The notes under the pieces are model-generated. The model did not search any database. It saw nothing but the letters and a program-made list of their open reading frames with translations, and was not told the origin of the DNA. 64,000 nucleotides of DNA from Actinoplanes couchii (lineage in GTDB: Bacteria; Actinomycetota; Actinomycetes; Mycobacteriales; Micromonosporaceae): NCBI RefSeq assembly GCF_016862075.1, contig NZ_BOMG01000037.1, positions 1 to 64,000 on the forward strand, read 5' to 3'. Shown here one piece after another: positions 8,502 through 19,034 of the stretch (position 1 is its first letter; each line of letters begins with the position of its first letter). Both the position numbers and the translations under genes were made by a program.

Positions 8502-9590
8502 TCAGAGGATGGCGACCGAGCGGGCCCCCTCGCCCCGGGACATGCGGTCGAACGCGGCCGGGACGTCGGCCAGGGTGATCCGGTCGGTGATCAGGTGGTC
8601 GAGGTTCAGGGTGCCGTCCAGGACCGCCCGGGCCAGCGCCGGGACCTCCAGGTCGGTGTCGGCCTGGCCGTAGACCGACGCCTTCAGGGTCCGGGCCGAG
8701 CTGAAGATGTCCAGCGCGCCCAGCTGGACCATGTCGTCGGCGGCGCCCATGCCGACCACGGTGACCTGGCCGCCCCGGCGGGTGGCCCGCCACGCGGCCC
8801 GGATGGTCGACGCGCGGCCGACACATTCGATGGCGTGGTCGGCGCCCAACTTCGAGTTCAGGCCGCGGACCTCTTTGGACAGGCCGTCCGAGGAGACCAG
8901 GAAGTCGGTGGCGCCGGCCGCTTCGGCCAGGCCCTTCTTGGCCTCGCTGACGTCGACCGCGATCACCTTTCCGGCGCCGGCGGCACGGGCGGCGGCGACC
9001 GCGGACAGTCCGACCCCGCCGAGTCCCAGGACCAGCACGGTTTCGCCGGGCTGGACGCGGGCGGTGTTGCGGACCGCGCCGCTGCCGGTCAGGACCGAAC
9101 ACCCGAGCAGAGCCGCCAGATCAAAATCCAATTGCGGCGGTACGGGGATGACCGCGTTCTCCGGGGCCACCACCTGCTCGGCGAACGCCCCCAGACCCAG
9201 GGTCACGTGCACCGGGGCGCCGTCGAGGGTCATGCCGTTCTCCAGGGCGGCGACACCGGACGAGGTGCTGCACAGCCACGGCTGGTCGTGGTCGCAGAAC
9301 CAGCAGCTGCGGCAGGCCGGCTGCCAGTTCAGCACCACGTGGTCGCCGACCCGGACCCGGCTGACCCGGTCGCCGGTCTCGACCACCACGCCGGCCGCCT
9401 CATGGCCGAGGACCAGCGGGTGCGGTGGCCGCAACGTACCGTTGATCATGGAAAGGTCGGAGTGGCAGACCCCGGCCGCCCGGACCTCGACCCGCACCTG
9501 CCCGGGCCCGATCTCCGGCAGCCCGAGTTCGACGACCTCGGCCGGAACGCCGGGATCCCGGATCACCAGCCCGTTCGTGTAGCGGCTCAT
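8502..9590 (-). CDS. Zinc-dependent alcohol dehydrogenase (MDR superfamily)
   Basis: A 362-residue medium-chain dehydrogenase. Catalytic zinc ligands are suggested by the Cys in GVCHSD and by GHEAAGVV. Structural zinc cysteines follow the C-x2-C-x2-C-x7-C pattern in CRSCWFCDHDQPWLC. The Rossmann motif is GLGGVG. It belongs near the class III/benzyl alcohol dehydrogenase group and should oxidise a primary alcohol to an aldehyde, handed to the aldehyde dehydrogenase encoded just upstream. The ATG at 9590 follows AGGCGACC. A longer frame upstream lacks homology. Confidence 0.88.
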   Translation of the reverse strand: MSRYTNGLVIRDPGVPAEVVELGLPEIGPGQVRVEVRAAGVCHSDLSMINGTLRPPHPLVLGHEAAGVVVETGDRVSRVRVGDHVVLNWQPACRSCWFCDHDQPWLCSTSSGVAALENGMTLDGAPVHVTLGLGAFAEQVVAPENAVIPVPPQLDFDLAALLGCSVLTGSGAVRNTARVQPGETVLVLGLGGVGLSAVAAARAAGAGKVIAVDVSEAKKGLAEAAGATDFLVSSDGLSKEVRGLNSKLGADHAIECVGRASTIRAAWRATRRGGQVTVVGMGAADDMVQLGALDIFSSARTLKASVYGQADTDLEVPALARAVLDGTLNLDHLITDRITLADVPAAFDRMSRGEGARSVAIL

Positions 9591-9639
9591 CGGGTCGCCT
9601 CCGATTCCGTCCGGCGGCGCGCCGCACTGACTGGTCCGT

Positions 9640-11045
<1,406 letters not shown>

Positions 11046-11049
<4 letters not shown>

Positions 11050-11675
11050 CGGCGTACCCCCTGGTCGTAGCGGTGGGACAGGCTGTCGATCAGCAGATCC
11101 AGCCCGAGTTCGAAGGCGCCCTCGTCGACGGCGGCGCGATGCGCGGCGAGTTCGTGGGCGCGGTGCAGGTGCGGGAACCGGTCGTAGAGACCCGGGTCGT
11201 TCTCGAAGCCGAGCGCGAACGAACCCAGCGCGGATCCGGTGATCAGGTAACGCATCAGCGCGCCGATGTGGGTGGCCCGGGCCCGCGACCACCCGGCGTC
11301 GATCAGCGCGCCGTAGACCGCCTCGGCCATCGCCAGCCCGGCCGGACGGCGGCCCGGGCCGGTGGCCAGGACCGGCACGATGTTCGGGTGCGCGGAGAGG
11401 ACCGCGTGGTACGACTTCGCCCACAGCCGCAGCCCGTCGCGCCAGTCGGTGCCGTGAAAACCGGAGATGTCCACCTGCGCGACCACCGCCTCGGCGACCG
11501 CGTCGACGATCTCCGCCTTGGTGGCGAAGTGGTTGTAGAGCGACGGCCCCTGCACCCCGAGCTCGGTGGCGAGGCGCCGCATCGAGCACGCCTCGATGCC
11601 TTCGGCGTCGATCAATGCGGCGGCGGCTTCGACGATGCGCTCCCTGGTGAGCAGCGCCTGCCGGGGCCGGGCCAT
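11046..11675 (-). CDS. TetR-family regulator (TetR_C_1 type)
   Basis: A 209-residue repressor. The helix-turn-helix is RRLATELGVQGPSLYNHFAT (about residues 33-52), and the C-terminal half resembles the tetracycline-repressor effector domain. It is the first gene of the aldehyde/alcohol dehydrogenase operon and is divergent from the acyl-CoA ligase, so it probably controls both transcripts from the 103-bp intergenic region. Its stop overlaps the aldehyde dehydrogenase start. Confidence 0.88.
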
Positions 11676-11717
11676 GGGAACTCCCTGAGAAAACCGGAAT
11701 CAACACTGGACGTGTAA

Positions 11718-11736
11718 AAACTTACGCCGCTAGTTT
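11718..11736. promoter_or_regulatory. Imperfect palindrome, candidate TetR operator
   Basis: AAACTTACGCCGCTAGTTT lies in the divergent spacer between tetR and the ligase gene. The outer five bases of each arm are perfectly complementary, and the A/T content is unusually high for this genome. Size and place fit a TetR site, but the inner match is weak. Confidence 0.35.
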
Positions 11737-11778
11737 AAGCACAGCTGCGACGTGCATCACACGAATGAGGAGCCCAGG

Positions 11779-13314
11779 ATGACGACGCTATCCCTCGCCA
11801 CTGTTCTCGCCGAGGCGGCGCGTAGATACCCCGAAAAGGTAGCGATCGTCGACGAAGCGGGCGGCCGGATCACCTATCGAGACCTCTGGGCGCAGACCCG
11901 GGCGTACGCCGGCGGATTGAAGGATCTGGGGGTTGGTCCTGGCGACACCGTGGCGGTGATGATCCCGAACGTCGCCGACTTCCCGCGTGTCTACTTCGCG
12001 GCGCTGGCCGTCGGCGCCCGGATCGTGCCGGTGTCGCTGCTGCTCAACGCGGAGGAGGTCGGTTACGTCCTGACCGACAGCGGCGCGGATCTGCTGGTCA
12101 CGCACTCGGCGATGCTGCAGGTCGGCGCGGCCGCGGCGGCTGCCACCCAGACCCGGCTGGTGAATGTCGGCCCGCTCCCGGCGGATCTGCCGCAGCACCC
12201 ACCGCGGCTGGAGGAGATCTCCAAGGACAAGGAGCCCCTGCGGACGTACGTCACTCGCGAGGCCGAGGACGTCGCGGTGATCCTCTACACCAGTGGCACC
12301 ACCGGCAAGCCGAAGGGCGCGCTGCTCACCCACCTGAACCTGGTGATGAACGCGGCGGTCAACGTCTTCGACGTGCACCCGCTGACCGGCGACGACGTGG
12401 TGATGGGCTGCCTGCCGCTGTTCCACACGTTCGGTCAGACGGTTGGGATGAACGCGACGTTCCGGCTCGGCGGAACCCTGGTGCTGCTGCCCCGGTTCAC
12501 CGGCGAGGCGGCGATCGAGCTGATGATCCGGGAGAACGTGACGATCTTCCACGGCGTGCCGACGATGTACATCGGTCTGCTGGAGGCGGCGGCCAAGGCG
12601 GAACAGCTGCCGCAGCTCAAGCTCTGTGTCTCCGGCGGGGCGTCGCTGCCGGTGGCGGTGCTGGAGAAGTTTGCCGCGACGTTCGGCTCGACCATCTGGG
12701 AGGGGTACGGGCTGAGCGAGACGTCCCCGACCGCCACCACCAATCAGCCGTCGTTCGGCGCCAAGCCCGGCACCGTCGGCCACCCGATCTGGGGTGTCGA
12801 GGTGGAGATCGCCCGCCCCGAGGTGCCGGAGAGCATCGAGTTCCTGCCCGACGGCGAGCTGGGCGAGATCGTGATCCGCGGGCACAACGTCTTCGCCGGC
12901 TACCTGAACCGTCCGGAGGCCACCGCCGAGGCACTCGTCGACGGCTGGTTCCGGACCGGTGACCTGGGCGTCCGCGACGAGCAGGGCTTCATCAGCATCG
13001 TCGACCGGACCAAGGATCTGATCATCCGCGGAGGTTTCAACGTCTACCCGCGTGAGGTGGAGGAGGTGCTGGCCCGGCATCCCTCGATCCAGCAGGTCGC
13101 GGTGATCGGGGTGGCCGACGCGACGCTCGGTGAGGAGATCTGCGCGGTCGTGGTCCCTTCCGACATCACCTTGACCGAGCCTGACCTGATCGAGTGGGCG
13201 AAGGAGCACCTGGGCAAGCACAAGTACCCGCGTCAGATCCGCTTCACCGAGTCGCTGCCGCTCGGGCCGAGCATGAAGGTGCTGAAGCGGGAGCTGCGCA
13301 AGCAGTACTCCTAG
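11779..13314 (+). CDS. Long-chain fatty-acid/acyl-CoA ligase (AMP-forming)
   Basis: A 511-residue adenylate-forming enzyme that activates a carboxylic acid with ATP and CoA. It has the P-loop ILYTSGTTGKPKGALLTH, GYGLSETSPTATTN, WFRTGDLG, DRTKDLIIRGGFNVYPREVE, and the C-terminal acceptor Lys in LGPSMKVLKREL. The ATG at 11779 follows GAGGA at 11767-11771. A GC-poor divergent spacer separates it from tetR. It would supply acyl-CoA to the dehydrogenases in 4101-7829. Its TAG shares the palindromic CTAG with the converging NUDIX gene. Confidence 0.9.
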   Translation: MTTLSLATVLAEAARRYPEKVAIVDEAGGRITYRDLWAQTRAYAGGLKDLGVGPGDTVAVMIPNVADFPRVYFAALAVGARIVPVSLLLNAEEVGYVLTDSGADLLVTHSAMLQVGAAAAAATQTRLVNVGPLPADLPQHPPRLEEISKDKEPLRTYVTREAEDVAVILYTSGTTGKPKGALLTHLNLVMNAAVNVFDVHPLTGDDVVMGCLPLFHTFGQTVGMNATFRLGGTLVLLPRFTGEAAIELMIRENVTIFHGVPTMYIGLLEAAAKAEQLPQLKLCVSGGASLPVAVLEKFAATFGSTIWEGYGLSETSPTATTNQPSFGAKPGTVGHPIWGVEVEIARPEVPESIEFLPDGELGEIVIRGHNVFAGYLNRPEATAEALVDGWFRTGDLGVRDEQGFISIVDRTKDLIIRGGFNVYPREVEEVLARHPSIQQVAVIGVADATLGEEICAVVVPSDITLTEPDLIEWAKEHLGKHKYPRQIRFTESLPLGPSMKVLKRELRKQYS

Positions 13315-13757
13315 AGCAACCTCGGCAGCTCCGCCACGATCGGCACGTCGGCGGGCAGCCACGGGACGCTGTCCAGCTGGTCCACGGTCAGCCAGCGCAT
13401 GGAGCGGTGCTCCAGCGCCTCCGGGACGTCGCCGTCGAGAAGTTCGACGGCGTACACCCGGAGCACGGCCCGGCCGTGGGCCAGCGGCACGTCCGGGCCG
13501 ACCCGATCGCCGACGGCCACCCGCACACCCAGCTCCTCGGCGCACTCGCGGGCCAGGGCCGCCTGCTCGGTCTCGCCCGGCTCGACCTTGCCGCCCGGGA
13601 ACTCCCAGCGTCCGGCGGCCTCCGGCGGTGCGCTGCGCTCACAGGCCAGCACCCGGCCGGCGGTGATGATCACAGCCGCGACGATCACCCTGGGTGATGT
13701 CGAGGGCTTGACGTATTGTTCGGGCCGCATACGGTCAAAGATCTCACGAAAGTTCAC
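13311..13757 (-). CDS. NUDIX hydrolase (MutT-like)
   Basis: A protein of up to 148 residues with a complete NUDIX box (GKVEPGETEQAALARECAEELGV pattern: G-x5-E-x7-R-E-x2-E-E-x-G). The WEFPGGK lead-in and short length are typical of MutT/CTP pyrophosphohydrolases that clean oxidised nucleotides. The start is uncertain: GTG at 13757 gives an N-terminal extension MNFREIFDRMRPEQYV, and homology begins near VIVAAVI. Its stop codon overlaps that of the ligase. Confidence 0.85.
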   Translation of the reverse strand: MNFREIFDRMRPEQYVKPSTSPRVIVAAVIITAGRVLACERSAPPEAAGRWEFPGGKVEPGETEQAALARECAEELGVRVAVGDRVGPDVPLAHGRAVLRVYAVELLDGDVPEALEHRSMRWLTVDQLDSVPWLPADVPIVAELPRLL

Positions 13758-13912
13758 CGTGCAGGTTGCCCGTTGCCGCCCTGATCGTCACCCAAACACG
13801 GATATGTGGGCGTGGACAGCGGTGGCCGGACGTACGAAACTGTGGGGCACCGACCATGACGACTCGGCGACAGTTCGGCCACAAGCCGGCAACGACGCTA
13901 AGGGGGGTGGCA

Positions 13913-14224
13913 GTGCGGGCACGAAAACGCCGGAACTCCGACTCGGATTATCTCAGCGACGCCCTGACTCTGCTGAGCGGCTGGACCCGTGACGGAGTCC
14001 AGCTGCGCCGCGAACTGGCGTGCGACGACAGTCAGCACGCCGCACTGACGGAACGCATCAAAGTAGCCGCGGACACGCTGCACATCCGTCCGACCATTCG
14101 GCGCTCCGACGGTCACACACAGATCTGTCTCGGTCAGCAGGACGGCACCGACATCACCGACGGTGAGGTCACCCTGGCCGCCCGGATCGAGGATTTCTAC
14201 CGCACCGTGGTCGAGACGACGTAG
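13913..14224 (+). CDS. Degenerate pterin-4a-carbinolamine dehydratase-like protein
   Basis: About 103 residues. The pattern LSGWTRDGVQLRREL, a central helix, then DGTDITDGEVTLAARIEDF follows the PCD/DCoH fold. The catalytic HHP motif of the family aligns with HIRP here (ADTLHIRPTI), so both catalytic histidines appear replaced. That suggests a non-enzymatic descendant, although the family match itself is by eye. GTG 13913 follows AGGGGG with good spacing. ATG 13856 or GTG 13907 are alternatives. The gene sits just before a PH-fold gene that has its own promoter. Confidence 0.55.
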   Translation: MRARKRRNSDSDYLSDALTLLSGWTRDGVQLRRELACDDSQHAALTERIKVAADTLHIRPTIRRSDGHTQICLGQQDGTDITDGEVTLAARIEDFYRTVVETT

Positions 14225-14235
14225 ATCACGACCAC

Positions 14236-14241
14236 TACGCT
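14236..14241 (+). promoter_or_regulatory. -10 box TACGCT, predicted leaderless start
   Basis: TACGCT ends 7 nt before the ATG at 14249 and no Shine-Dalgarno is present, so transcription probably begins at the start codon. Confidence 0.55.
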
Positions 14242-14248
14242 GCGGCAC

Positions 14249-14611
14249 ATGACTGACGTGGTTTACGACAACAAGGGTCAGCTCGAGCAGATCCAGGACG
14301 GTCTGCTGGAGGGCGAGCAGATCATCGCCGTCTACGACGCGATCGGCGCCGGCACCGGCTTCATCGGCCTGACCAACCGGCGGATCATCATTCAGGACCA
14401 GTCCTACGTGGGCAAGCGGTTCGCGATCACGAGCATCCCCTACTCCAAGGTGAGCAGCGTCAGCGTGGTCAGCAACAAGAGCTGGGCCGGCCAGTTCTTC
14501 TCCTCCGGCACGATCGCGATCGCGGTCGGCACCCACACGTACGAGGTGGAGTTCCGTGGTTCGGAGAAGACCCACCACGTGCACAACGTGATCCTCAGCT
14601 TCGCCTCCTGA
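14249..14611 (+). CDS. Bacterial PH-domain protein (bPH_1-like)
   Basis: A 120-residue soluble protein. The pattern LLEGEQIIAVYDAIGAGTGF, GLTNRRIIIQDQ, ITSIPYSKVSSVSV and GTHTYEVEF matches the bacterial pleckstrin-homology fold (PF08000-like). Members are small cytoplasmic proteins of unclear role. There is no signal or membrane segment. It begins 25 nt after the PCD-like gene but has its own -10 box. Confidence 0.75.
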   Translation: MTDVVYDNKGQLEQIQDGLLEGEQIIAVYDAIGAGTGFIGLTNRRIIIQDQSYVGKRFAITSIPYSKVSSVSVVSNKSWAGQFFSSGTIAIAVGTHTYEVEFRGSEKTHHVHNVILSFAS

Positions 14612-14615
14612 AGCC

Positions 14616-15527
14616 CTAGGACCGCTGCCCGCCGGGCGCCTGCGTGAGATCCCAGACGTAGCGACGACCGGCGGGTTTCTCGTCCCGCCAGACCACTTCC
14701 CACCTGCCGCGTACGTCGCGCTCCGGCTCGCCCATCCGGCCGTACCCGGCTCGCTCCTTGACGCTCGGCGGCTGATCACTCTCCGGGAAGCTGAAGGTGA
14801 CCTGGAACCGGGTGAATGCCGATGGGGTGCCGCTGACGGTCGGCAGCCGGTCGTCCCAGACGACCTGGTCCCAGCCCCGCTCCCGCAGCGGCCGCCAGAG
14901 CCCGACCGGCCGGTAGTCGACCTGCCATTCGGTCCGTGTGGTCAGTGCCGGATCGAATATCAGCCATACCCGTAGCCGCCTGGTCTGTTCCAGGGGAAGT
15001 GCGGTGATGGTGCCGCCGACCGGGCGGATCGTCTTGAACGAGATCTCGTCGAGCCGGGCCAGCCGGTCGGTGTCGGTGGGCACGATCGGTCGCATGGTCC
15101 GGTGAGTGACCAGCGGGTCCGGCGTGGTGACCCGCTTCTCCACGATGCGGTCACTCTCGTCGTTCTCACCGACCGTGACCAGGACTTCGAGGGTCTCCGA
15201 GAAGAGCGGCCGCTCCCGCTCGCTGATCCGTTGAATGGCGTCGAGATAGTGCTGGTGACCGGCCTGTTGCAGGGCCAGCAGCCTGGCCGCGTCCTGCAGG
15301 TCACCGGTCAGGTCCCGGATCCGGACCACGAACGCGAGCTGCCACAGGCGGACCACGAAGTAGAGCAGGCAGGCCAGGAAGATGGCGGTGAGCGCCCACT
15401 GGGCGACCTCGATGGGGATCTCGGTGAGCTGCGCGATGCCCGATGCCAGCCCGATGAGCACGACCGAGACGTTCAGGGTGCCCCTGAAGAGAGTCTGATA
15501 GATCGACGGAGTCTCCGGCATCGTCAC
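14616..15527 (-). CDS. Membrane-anchored protein of unknown function
   Basis: A 303-residue protein with two N-terminal transmembrane helices (about residues 17-35 and 41-60), then a charged helical segment and a beta-rich cytoplasmic domain (about 100-303). I do not recognise the family. GTG 15527 encodes MTMPETP, and an ATG six bases later is also possible. It converges with the PH-domain gene, leaving 4 bp between stops. The soluble part repeats short R-x-V/L-W patterns and is probably a sensory or scaffold domain, but nothing in it is diagnostic. Confidence 0.65.
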   Translation of the reverse strand: MTMPETPSIYQTLFRGTLNVSVVLIGLASGIAQLTEIPIEVAQWALTAIFLACLLYFVVRLWQLAFVVRIRDLTGDLQDAARLLALQQAGHQHYLDAIQRISERERPLFSETLEVLVTVGENDESDRIVEKRVTTPDPLVTHRTMRPIVPTDTDRLARLDEISFKTIRPVGGTITALPLEQTRRLRVWLIFDPALTTRTEWQVDYRPVGLWRPLRERGWDQVVWDDRLPTVSGTPSAFTRFQVTFSFPESDQPPSVKERAGYGRMGEPERDVRGRWEVVWRDEKPAGRRYVWDLTQAPGGQRS

Positions 15528-15715
15528 AATGATGTCGAACGGAGCGTGCGCGATAAATCCTCATATGGAGTGACAAGGCACGGCTGGGGACGGTCGATCG
15601 TCCGATATCCGCTGACCGATCAGGTGAAAACCGTTGCCCACCGTTTCCCGGGCGACGCATGCTACCCGGGAGCAATCAGATCCGTCGATCTTAATTCCCC
15701 CGGAGGCGATCCCCG

Positions 15716-15868
15716 GTGCTGAGCCACTTGAACCAGCCCCTGACCCGGCGTTACCGAGTGGGCGGCGGTGAAGGGGGCCAGCCGCGGCGGCAGGGCGTCC
15801 TGCTCTTCGTCATGGCGATGCTGTGTTCGGCGGTGTTTGTAGGGCTCGCCACGGTCGCGTTGCACTGA
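15716..15868 (+). CDS. Small single-pass membrane protein, 50 aa
   Basis: GTG 15716 is preceded by GGAGG (15702-15706) at good spacing. The product has a polar, Arg-rich N-terminus and one hydrophobic helix, VLLFVMAMLCSAVFVGLATV, close to the C-terminus. No family is recognised. The ribosome site and the clean hydrophobic segment support a real gene, but its short length keeps confidence moderate. Confidence 0.5.
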   Translation: MLSHLNQPLTRRYRVGGGEGGQPRRQGVLLFVMAMLCSAVFVGLATVALH

Positions 15869-15965
15869 GACCGCGGCGAGGCCCTCAGCTTCCGCCTTCG
15901 CCGCCTCTGCCGTACATGACTCTCCCTCTTACACGGATGTACTCCGCACTGCCAACGCTTTCAGC

Positions 15966-16700
15966 CTAGGTCAGGACGCGGGTCGGCAAGGCCGTCTCGG
16001 TCACTGTCCCGTCGGCGGCGCGCTTCAACTCGTACGCCAAGGGGCCCTCGCGGTCGGCGACCGCCTCGGACAGTGACGTGCCGCGGTAGATCAGCCCCGC
16101 GCCGTCGTCGGTGGCGTAGCCGTCGCCCAGCGTGCCGTCGCCGACCAGCCGGTGCATCGTCGGACGGCGCCGTTCCTCGCTGTCGTAGTGCACCCCGTTG
16201 CTGCACGGCAGGAAGCCCAGCCCGTCGGTGAAACCCTTCAGCTCGTGCCCGAAGCTGTCGGTGCTGCCGCCCTGGTGCCAGCAGATCGAGCCGGCCGAGA
16301 CCCCGCTCAGCACGATCCCCTTCTGCCACGCCTCGTGCAGGATCTCGTCCAGGCCGTGCACCCGCCAGACCGCGCACAGGTTCGCGACGCTGCCGCCGTC
16401 CACCCAGATGACGTCCTGGGCCAGCAGGTGCGCACGGATGTCGTCGACGTTCGGCATCGGGAACAGCTGCAGGTGCGACATGGTGAACTCGGTCCCGGCG
16501 AACGCGGCGTAGTGGTAGCCGATCCGCGCCTCGGGGTCGCCGGTGGCCTGGGTCAGCACACAGATCTTCGGGGATTTCGGGTTGCCGGCCAGCTCAGCGG
16601 CCAGGTGGTGGATCGCGCCGGGCCGCATGGCCAGCGGGCTGACCTGACTGCGGCGGAAGAAGGCGCTGGTGGCGAGAATGGTGGGTACGTCTGCGGTCAC
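15966..16700 (-). CDS. Peptidase E-like S51 serine peptidase
   Basis: A 244-residue protein of the peptidase S51/dipeptidase E class, with a class I glutamine-amidotransferase-like fold and a serine nucleophile in LSGVSAGSICW. Other S51 marks include IWVDGGSVANLCAVWR. These cytoplasmic enzymes cleave Asp-X dipeptides or related substrates. The GTG at 16700 overlaps the stop of the nucleotidyltransferase gene (GTGA), so the two are translated together. The longer open frame upstream is the antisense of that gene. Confidence 0.82.
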   Translation of the reverse strand: MTADVPTILATSAFFRRSQVSPLAMRPGAIHHLAAELAGNPKSPKICVLTQATGDPEARIGYHYAAFAGTEFTMSHLQLFPMPNVDDIRAHLLAQDVIWVDGGSVANLCAVWRVHGLDEILHEAWQKGIVLSGVSAGSICWHQGGSTDSFGHELKGFTDGLGFLPCSNGVHYDSEERRRPTMHRLVGDGTLGDGYATDDGAGLIYRGTSLSEAVADREGPLAYELKRAADGTVTETALPTRVLT

Positions 16701-17521
16701 CGCAGCATCATCGCGCACGCGTCGGCGGTCTCCAGCACGATGTCCTCGGCGAGATCGATCGCCTCGGCCAGGCGCAACGGATCGGGCCCGATCGACGCGA
16801 AGACCCGGTCCACCTTCACGGCGAAACCGGCCGGCGCACCGGGCAGCAGAGCGGTCGCCGCCACCGCGCCCTTCTCGTTGATCAGCCAGCGTCCGGCCGC
16901 GCCGTGCAGCGCGTGCGTGAGCACCCCGACCGCCCGGAACAGACATCCCGCGACGTACGCGCTGTCGCCCCGCGTCACCGCCTTGCGCGCGATCCCGATC
17001 AGGAAGTCCGCCTCCCACAGCCCCTCGACCAGGGCCTCGGCGAGCGGGCGGGGAAAGACCCGGACGCGACGTTGCAGGTCGGCCAGGTCGCCGGTCGGAT
17101 CGGCGAGGATCCGGGCCAGAGCCAATTCGCCCGGGTACGAGTGATCAGGCACTCCGAGCGGGTGGCCGGCCTGGACGTGGAACCGGTACCTGCCCTGTTC
17201 CGCCTCCGCCCAGCACCGCCGGACCCGGTCCAGATCACGGTAGATCCAGTCCACGGCGTGCCCGTCGATCCGCAGCCAGCCGCCGCCGTCCACCCACGGG
17301 CCCCACTCGCCGACCGCGGTGACCCGGGCGCCCGGACCGGCCACCGCCACCGCCAGCTCACCGAGCCGCACCGTGTCGAGCGGCGCCCGGTAGTAGAGGC
17401 CCAGGTCGTGGTCGGACTCCTCGGTGTGGGTGCCGCGGGCCCGGCTGCCCCCGAGGACCACGCCGATGACACCGGGGATCTCGACCAGCCGGTGGGCGAG
17501 TTCGTCTTCGCTCAGTGCCAT
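16697..17521 (-). CDS. Nucleotidyltransferase-domain protein
   Basis: A 274-residue protein whose N-terminus has the pol-beta nucleotidyltransferase motif GGSRARG (about 24-30) followed by DHDLGLYY, with the two metal-binding aspartates. The remainder is helical and resembles the C-terminal part of antibiotic-nucleotidyltransferase-like proteins of unknown substrate. Residues for NMP transfer are present, so activity is plausible. It is the upstream partner of the S51 peptidase in a two-gene operon. Confidence 0.78.
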   Translation of the reverse strand: MALSEDELAHRLVEIPGVIGVVLGGSRARGTHTEESDHDLGLYYRAPLDTVRLGELAVAVAGPGARVTAVGEWGPWVDGGGWLRIDGHAVDWIYRDLDRVRRCWAEAEQGRYRFHVQAGHPLGVPDHSYPGELALARILADPTGDLADLQRRVRVFPRPLAEALVEGLWEADFLIGIARKAVTRGDSAYVAGCLFRAVGVLTHALHGAAGRWLINEKGAVAATALLPGAPAGFAVKVDRVFASIGPDPLRLAEAIDLAEDIVLETADACAMMLR

Positions 17522-17531
17522 GTTCTGATCT

Positions 17532-18359
17532 TCAGTCAGCGTCTCGGCTGAACGGTAGGCAGATCCCCAGAACGTTGTCGCAGAACGGGTCCACGACGCT
17601 CTGCTTGCGGGAGCCCACCGCCACCACCCGGTTCAGCGGGCGGGTGGTGATCGAGCTGCCGAGCAGGCGGCGCGCGGTCGGCCGGCCGTCGGTCAGGGTC
17701 ACCAGGTAGCGCAGCGTCTCCTCGCCGGGTTCGCCGTCGGCCTCGACCCGGCGGGTGCCGCGCAGCATCGTCGCGTCCTTCACCACCTCGGTGCCGTACG
17801 GGACGATCCGGGTCTCCAGGTCGGTGCGGGTGGTCACCACCGGGGCCTCGGCGGCCGGCGCCTTGCGGGCCTGGGTGCCACCGGTCCGGCCGGTGCCTGC
17901 CACCCGGGCCTGGCGCGGGCCGGTCCGGTCGGCGCGGTCGTCGGTCACCCGTTGCCGGCTCAGCCGATCACTCGCGGTGTACACCCGCTTGCGGGCGGCC
18001 GGCGCCTGCTGTTTGACGGTCTCCTTCCCGGCCGCTTTCGGCTTGACCGGTGTCTTCTGTGCCGGCGGCGGCATGTCCCCGGGCCGCCGGGGCAGCGGTT
18101 GTGCGGCGGCCGCCGCACGGCTCACCACCTCGGGATCCTCTTCCAGGTACGGGGCACCGAGATCGGGCTCGGCGACGGTCACGCTCTCCGGCTCAGGTGC
18201 GAGGATCGTGGCGACACCGGCCGCCGAACCGCCGACGACCACGAACATCGCGGCCGCACCGGCGGCCATCCGGGCGCCGAACGGGAGGCGGGCCCACCAA
18301 GACTTTCGTGGCGTTTCGAGCAGATCCTGCCAAGAGTCACTAGTTGTCTGGTTTTGCAC
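17532..18359 (-). CDS. Membrane-anchored G5-domain protein
   Basis: About 275 residues: a short cytoplasmic N-terminus, one transmembrane helix (about 24-48), a Pro/Ala/Lys/Arg-rich extracytoplasmic linker, then a G5 domain (from about ETRIVPYGTEVVKDATML to TTRPLNRVVAVG). G5 domains bind glycans or zinc and occur in Rpf resuscitation factors, but no transglycosylase domain is present here. GTG 18359 was selected because the sequence before it has no conserved character. It is divergent from marR. Confidence 0.75.
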   Translation of the reverse strand: MQNQTTSDSWQDLLETPRKSWWARLPFGARMAAGAAAMFVVVGGSAAGVATILAPEPESVTVAEPDLGAPYLEEDPEVVSRAAAAAQPLPRRPGDMPPPAQKTPVKPKAAGKETVKQQAPAARKRVYTASDRLSRQRVTDDRADRTGPRQARVAGTGRTGGTQARKAPAAEAPVVTTRTDLETRIVPYGTEVVKDATMLRGTRRVEADGEPGEETLRYLVTLTDGRPTARRLLGSSITTRPLNRVVAVGSRKQSVVDPFCDNVLGICLPFSRDAD

Positions 18360-18490
18360 CAAAGCATTGTTACTTTCCCTGACGCGTCGGCAAATCGCCC
18401 GCCGGTCACCCGAAGGACTGACTGCCACGCCCCGAACCCGATCCCGTCCGTTGCCCCGACTAGGTGGAAAGTAGACAGGCGCTCCGGGCC

Positions 18491-18496
18491 TACCAT
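18491..18496 (+). promoter_or_regulatory. -10 box TACCAT, predicted leaderless start
   Basis: TACCAT ends 7 nt before the marR ATG at 18504, and no ribosome-binding site lies between them. Confidence 0.55.
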
Positions 18497-18503
18497 CGCA
18501 GCC

Positions 18504-18983
18504 ATGGCCGAACCACCCGCCCCACTGACCGCCGACGAAGAGGCGGTGATGCGCGCCCTCGGCCGATTCCTGCTGGTCATGCCGCGGGCTCTCGACGCCG
18601 ACCTGGAACGCGAACAACGCATGTCCGCCAGCGAGTACGCGGTCCTGCGCCACCTGTCGGAGACTCCCGGGCGGCTCATGCGGATGAGCGAACTCGCCAC
18701 GGCGTGTGATATGTCACTGAGCGGCATGACGCGGCTGGCGGCCAAGCTCGAATCCCTCGGATTCCTGCGCCGCGACCGCTGCCCCACCGACGCCCGCGGG
18801 GCCAACGCCGTGCTCACCGACGCGGGCCTGGCCCGGCTCCAGCAGGCCTGGCCGACCCACCTGGCCAGCGTCCGCCGGCACATCTTCGACCACCTCGGCG
18901 AGCTGGACCTGAACCGCCTGGCCGCCGCGTTCACCGCGATGACGTCCTTCCCCGCTCCGCTGTCGCCCGCCCCCAAGAGTTGA
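18504..18983 (+). CDS. MarR-family transcriptional regulator
   Basis: A 159-residue winged-helix regulator. The recognition region is MRMSELATACDMSLSGMTRL with the wing LRRDRCPTDARGANAVLTDAG, including the family's D-x-R motif. Length is normal. Its target is not evident; the divergent G5 gene and the PAP2-like gene 51 bp downstream are the nearest candidates. Confidence 0.88.
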   Translation: MAEPPAPLTADEEAVMRALGRFLLVMPRALDADLEREQRMSASEYAVLRHLSETPGRLMRMSELATACDMSLSGMTRLAAKLESLGFLRRDRCPTDARGANAVLTDAGLARLQQAWPTHLASVRRHIFDHLGELDLNRLAAAFTAMTSFPAPLSPAPKS

Positions 18984-19034
18984 TCTTGCCGGGTTGCCCG
19001 CCCGCTCCGGCCGCCCGGCCGGTTGGATGATGGG

